Assembly (NCBI GenBank): GCA_050258755.1
Contig: JBLMZI010000001.1
Location: 124,001 to 188,000, forward strand
Length of the DNA stretch: 64,000 nt
Direction: 5' to 3'
Source: JBLMZI01 sp050258755
GTDB taxonomy: Bacteria; Bacillota; Syntrophomonadia; Syntrophomonadales; DTU052
Under the pieces are notes generated by a model, which made no database searches, had not been told where the DNA came from, and saw nothing but the letters and a program-made list of their open reading frames with translations. Each line of letters opens with the position of its first letter. Positions within the stretch are counted from its first letter, which is position 1. Shown piece by piece: positions 60,850 through 64,000 of the stretch. A program made the translations under genes and the position numbers.

Positions 60850-61098
60850 ATGGCAGTAGCTGAAAGCGCACAAGGTCTGTTGGCCATCGGTGCTGGTGTC
60901 GCAGTCGCGATCAGCGCTCTGGGTGGTGGTATCGGTCAGGGTGTTGTCGGTGGCAAAGCTCTGGAAGCCATCGCCCGTCAGCCTGAAACGGCCGACCAGG
61001 TACGGACTCTTCTGTTCATCACTCTCGCGTTTATTGAAACCCTAACGATTTACGGCTTGCTGATTGCATTCATGCTGGTTGGTAAGATCCCCGCATAA
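60850..61098 (+). CDS. atpE: ATP synthase F0 subunit c
   Basis: 82 residues, ATG with AAGGAGGG 8 bases upstream. Helical hairpin: GLLAIGAGVAVAISALGGGIGQG, polar loop ARQPE, then TLLFITLAFIETLTIYGLLIAF with the ion-binding Glu. A Gln in GIGQG and Thr after Glu (E-T-L-T-I-Y) correspond to ligand positions of Na+-binding c rings (Gln32, Glu65, Ser/Thr66), so Na+ coupling is possible. It is followed by an intercistronic hairpin. Confidence 0.93.
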   Translation: MAVAESAQGLLAIGAGVAVAISALGGGIGQGVVGGKALEAIARQPETADQVRTLLFITLAFIETLTIYGLLIAFMLVGKIPA

Positions 61099-61137
61099 TC
61101 GTTGTAATGCGGCAAGAATGAGAGTCTGACGTAGTTG

Positions 61138-61174
61138 GGGCGATGAGGAGATTTCATCAATCCCCTCATCGCCC
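61138..61174 (+). other. Intercistronic hairpin between atpE and atpF
   Basis: GGGCGATGAGG (61138-61148) pairs with CCTCATCGCCC (61164-61174), an 11-bp perfect stem with a 15-nt loop. No T-tract follows, so it is not a standard terminator but could stabilise the upstream atpE transcript. Confidence 0.7.
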
Positions 61175-61206
61175 ACAAAACTATCCACCTAACGAATGGA
61201 GGTAAC

Positions 61207-61800
61207 ATGCCGGTGAGAAGAAGCAAATGGTTAGCTATATCGGTCCTCCTGAGCATGTTCATGGTTCTGGCAATGGCCACCACCGCTCTCGCAAGCGAAG
61301 GCGGAGTGCCGGCGTTCCCGGACCTGTATAAAATCGGTTGGACTGCAGTTAACTTCTTTATTTTGCTAGCCATACTATATAAATTTGCTTTCAATCCGAT
61401 CCGCAACATGCTGGAAGAGCGTGCGAACACCATCGAGAGTTCGCTGAACTACGCATCCGGCCTGCGGGACGAAGTTGAGCAATTGCGCAAGGAAGCGGCC
61501 GCTAACCTGGCGGAATCCCGCAAAGAGGCGCAGGATATTGTGGCAAAGGCGAATAAGGTCGCCGAGGATAACAAAAATGAAATCCTCGCCAAGGCACAGG
61601 CGGAAGCCAATGCCGAGCGCGAAAAGGCGATCGCACAGATCAAAGCCGAAAAGGAATCTGCCGTTGCTGAGATCCGTGACACGGCAGCTACTCTGGCAAT
61701 CATGGCAGCAGAAAAGGTCCTCGGCCGCGCAATTACGGACGAAGATCATAAGGCTCTGGTCAAGGACTTTATCAAAGAATCGGGTGATCGGCTATGCTAA
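61207..61800 (+). CDS. atpF: ATP synthase F0 subunit b
   Basis: 197 residues, ATG with GGAGGTAAC upstream. N-terminal region has a signal-like hydrophobic segment (WLAISVLLSMFMVLAMATTALA) before the usual membrane anchor (WTAVNFFILLAILYKFAF), then a long charged coiled-coil (RNMLEERANTIESSLNYASG onward) ending with a delta-binding region. The peripheral stalk holds the F1 head. The extra N-terminal segment makes it longer than the Bacillus b subunit and may be cleaved; this is inference. It overlaps atpH by 7 bases. Confidence 0.93.
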   Translation: MPVRRSKWLAISVLLSMFMVLAMATTALASEGGVPAFPDLYKIGWTAVNFFILLAILYKFAFNPIRNMLEERANTIESSLNYASGLRDEVEQLRKEAAANLAESRKEAQDIVAKANKVAEDNKNEILAKAQAEANAEREKAIAQIKAEKESAVAEIRDTAATLAIMAAEKVLGRAITDEDHKALVKDFIKESGDRLC

Positions 61801-62342
61801 ATAAAAGCGTAGCCAGGCGCTATGCGGAAGCGTTTTTCGCCATCGCCCAGGAACAGAACAAGATTGATGAATATCTCAACGAACTTGAAACCGTTTTTGG
61901 AACGATCTCTGCGGACGAAGAATTCAGCAGATTCATGAATTATCTTTTGATTCCGCCTGCAGACAAAAAGGACGTTCTGAATAAGGTTTTCGAGGGCAAG
62001 GTGTCAGTTTCGACACTGAATTTTGCGAGACTTGTAATTGATAAGCGGCGGGCGGCCTACTTCGGCGTCATTTTGAATGAATACAAGTCGATGGCGGACG
62101 AAGTCAACAATGTGATCAAGGCCGATTTTATTTCCGCGAAGCCGGTGTCAGGCGACGACATCGCAGAGCTTGAAAAAGCTCTTTCTGAAGCAACTGGCAA
62201 GAACGTGAAAATCAACACGAGTGTGGATCCGGCATTGCTGGGCGGCGTTAAAATTCGCGTTGGCGACCGGATTATCGACGCAAGTGTTGTCAAGAAGCTG
62301 CAAATGCTTAAGACCAGCCTTAAGAACACGAAGATCAGCTAG
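61794..62342 (+). CDS. atpH: ATP synthase F1 subunit delta
   Basis: 182 residues, ATG overlapping the atpF stop (ATGCTAA). Delta-subunit signatures: VARRYAEAFFAIAQEQNKIDEYL at the N-terminus and VDPALLGGVKIRVGDRIIDASV at the C-terminus. It links F1 to the peripheral stalk. Standard length. It precedes atpA by 18 bases. Confidence 0.95.
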   Translation: MLNKSVARRYAEAFFAIAQEQNKIDEYLNELETVFGTISADEEFSRFMNYLLIPPADKKDVLNKVFEGKVSVSTLNFARLVIDKRRAAYFGVILNEYKSMADEVNNVIKADFISAKPVSGDDIAELEKALSEATGKNVKINTSVDPALLGGVKIRVGDRIIDASVVKKLQMLKTSLKNTKIS

Positions 62343-62360
62343 ATAGGGGTGAGTTCGTTC

Positions 62361-63869
62361 ATGAGTATCAGACCCGAAGAGATTAGCGCCATTCTTAAGC
62401 AACAGATCGAGCGCTATCAATCTGAGGTCGAAGTCAGCAATGTAGGTACCGTTATCTTCGTCGGCGACGGTATTGCGCGGGTCTACGGTCTTCAGAACGC
62501 AATGGCTGGAGAATTGCTCGAATTCCCCGGCGGTACTGTTGGGATGGTTCTGAACCTTGAAGAGGATAACGTCGGCGCAGTGTTGCTCGGCGATTATTCC
62601 CACATTAAAGAAGGCGACATCGTTAAAGGGACTGGCAGGATTATGTCGGTGCCGACCGGAAAAGCGATGCTCGGCCGCGTCGTCAACGCTCTCGGGCAGC
62701 CGATCGACGGCAAAGGCCCGATCAACACGGATGCGTTCCGCCCGATTGAGCGGGTTGCACCTGGTGTTGTTCTCCGTGAATCCGTTAACACGCCGATGCA
62801 GACCGGTCTCAAGGCGATCGACGCCATGGTACCGATCGGCCGCGGCCAGCGCGAATTGATCATCGGCGACCGCCAGACCGGCAAAACCGCGATCTGCGTT
62901 GACGCGATCATCAACCAGCGTTACAAAAAAGACCTCATTTGCATCTACGTCGCAATCGGCCAGAAGCAGTCCACTGTAGCGGCTGTGGTTGATAAGCTGA
63001 CCGAAACCGGCGCGATGGATTACACCATCGTCGTTGCTGCAACGGCTTCCGAGCCTGCGCCGCTGGTTTACCTGGCTCCTTACGCTGGCGTTGCCATCGC
63101 GGAAGAGTTCATGGAAACCGACAAAGCAGATGTGCTGATTTGCTACGATGACCTTTCCAAGCACGCTGTGGCTTACCGCGAAATGTCTCTGCTGCTCCGC
63201 CGTCCGCCCGGCCGCGAAGCTTATCCCGGAGACGTATTCTATTTGCACTCCCGCTTGCTGGAGCGCGCCTGTAAACTGAACAAAGAATGCGGCAACGGTT
63301 CGATCACCGCGCTGCCGATCATCGAAACCCAGGCTGGCGACGTAGCAGCTTACATCCCGACCAACGTTATCTCGATCACCGATGGCCAGATCTATCTGGA
63401 ATCCGACCTGTTCTATGCAGGTCAGCGTCCTGCGATCAACGTCGGTCTGTCGGTATCCCGCGTCGGTGGTTCTGCTCAGATCAAAGCCATGAAGGGTGTT
63501 GCTGGTAAGCTTCGCCTGGACCTCGCACAGTACCGTGAACTCGCAGCGTTCGCACAGTTCGGTTCCGACCTGGACAAAGCGACCCTCGCTCGTTTGAATC
63601 GCGGTGAGAAAACGCAGGAAATCCTGAAACAGGGACAGTATGAACCGTTCCCGGTTGAAGAACAGGTTATCGTCATCTATGCAGCCGTTAACGGCCATAT
63701 TGACGATATTCCCACCGACAAGGTAAAGGCGTTTGAAGGCGAATTCGTCAAGTTTATGCGCAGCAGCCACCCGGACATTCTGTCTGGAATTCGAGACAAA
63801 AAAGTGATTGTCGAAGAAGGCGCGCTGGTAAAAGCAATCGAAGAATTCAAAGCCATCTTCGCGGCATAG
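62361..63869 (+). CDS. atpA: ATP synthase F1 subunit alpha
   Basis: 502 residues from ATG 62361, with AGGGG 11 bases upstream; the GTG at 62349 lies inside that site. P-loop GDRQTGKT, LGRVVNALGQPIDGKGPI, and RRPPGREAYPGDVFYLHSRL with the conserved region near the arginine finger (VGLSVSRVGGSAQI) are all present. Non-catalytic nucleotide-binding subunit of F1. Standard length; 14 bases before atpG. Confidence 0.98.
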   Translation: MSIRPEEISAILKQQIERYQSEVEVSNVGTVIFVGDGIARVYGLQNAMAGELLEFPGGTVGMVLNLEEDNVGAVLLGDYSHIKEGDIVKGTGRIMSVPTGKAMLGRVVNALGQPIDGKGPINTDAFRPIERVAPGVVLRESVNTPMQTGLKAIDAMVPIGRGQRELIIGDRQTGKTAICVDAIINQRYKKDLICIYVAIGQKQSTVAAVVDKLTETGAMDYTIVVAATASEPAPLVYLAPYAGVAIAEEFMETDKADVLICYDDLSKHAVAYREMSLLLRRPPGREAYPGDVFYLHSRLLERACKLNKECGNGSITALPIIETQAGDVAAYIPTNVISITDGQIYLESDLFYAGQRPAINVGLSVSRVGGSAQIKAMKGVAGKLRLDLAQYRELAAFAQFGSDLDKATLARLNRGEKTQEILKQGQYEPFPVEEQVIVIYAAVNGHIDDIPTDKVKAFEGEFVKFMRSSHPDILSGIRDKKVIVEEGALVKAIEEFKAIFAA

Positions 63870-63883
63870 GTGGTGAGAAAAAA

Positions 63884-64000
63884 TGGCCGGTAAAGGCGTA
63901 CGAGACTACAAACGGCGCATTCGGAGCGTCAAGAATACTCAGCAGATAACGAAAGCCATGAAGATGGTCTCCGCCGCCAAACTGCGCCGTGCGCAGGAAA
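63884..64000 (+). CDS. atpG: ATP synthase F1 subunit gamma, cut by window edge
   Basis: ATG with GGTGG upstream; only the first 39 codons are visible. RDYKRRIRSVKNTQQITKAM followed by KMVSAAKLRRAQ is the conserved N-terminal helix of subunit gamma, the rotor shaft. The rest of the gene, and presumably atpD and atpC, lie beyond the right edge. Confidence 0.95.

Noticed and set aside
62148..63770. 540-codon open frame on the minus strand
   Set aside because: Antisense to atpA and atpH, an effect of GC-rich codon use; product resembles nothing.
1..64000. CRISPR arrays, insertion sequences, phage genes, tRNA and rRNA genes
   Set aside because: Looked for across the window by eye; no direct-repeat array, transposase or recognisable RNA gene was seen, though small RNAs could be missed without a covariance search.

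Overview
The window is moderately GC-rich chromosomal DNA from an anaerobic, low-oxygen-adapted member of the Firmicutes, most likely class Clostridia (a Peptococcaceae- or Heliobacteria-like lineage). The evidence is gene order: spo0F-like regulator, fba, tal, glpX, rho, rpmE, yqhQ-like, prfA, prmC, sua5, mntP, ywlE-like, rpiB, glyA, then the atp operon, close to the Bacillus subtilis spo0F-to-atp order. Strong AGGAGG-type ribosome binding sites and frequent GTG/TTG starts fit. Anaerobic life is suggested by a flavodiiron/rubredoxin fusion, an [FeFe]-hydrogenase and three radical SAM proteins. No tRNA, rRNA, CRISPR array, insertion sequence or phage gene was seen.

Left part (about 1-38.3 kb) is an accessory-type region of small units on both strands: an 868-residue flavodiiron-rubredoxin-NADH:rubredoxin oxidoreductase-rubredoxin fusion; a radical SAM protein; GNAT and DJ-1/PfpI proteins; a PadR-MBL-MoxR-VWA operon; an Hpt protein plus a 1509-residue hybrid kinase that also carries a GGDEF domain; a TetR/thioesterase pair; rsgA; a secreted esterase; proA; two further long PAS-rich cyclic-di-GMP proteins (GGDEF+HD-GYP, and seven-PAS GGDEF) transcribed divergently; CHAD and MBL proteins; a monomeric-looking [FeFe]-hydrogenase; and an acyl-CoA dehydrogenase next to a thiolase.

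Right part (38.5-64 kb) is almost entirely plus-strand and housekeeping. FemAB-like, alanine-racemase-like, SppA and Yip1 genes form a cell-envelope operon. A spo0F-like regulator precedes fba, tal and glpX (gluconeogenic/pentose carbon), a DUF2062 membrane protein and rho. LysM-M23 hydrolase, LysO-like exporter and a radical SAM protein follow, then rpmE, prfA/prmC and sua5 (translation), mntP, a YwlE-like phosphatase, rpiB, glyA, comEB-like deaminase, a MazG-like protein and the ATP synthase operon atpZ-I-B-E-F-H-A-G, cut by the right edge inside atpG.

Most noteworthy are the possible phosphorelay into cyclic-di-GMP synthesis (Hpt + hybrid GGDEF kinase), the double-rubredoxin flavodiiron fusion, the PadR-controlled MoxR/VWA operon with its visible operator, Na+-type ligand residues in the ATP synthase c subunit, the coupled four-codon mini-ORF before atpI, and a perfect 20-bp inverted repeat at 15848-15896.
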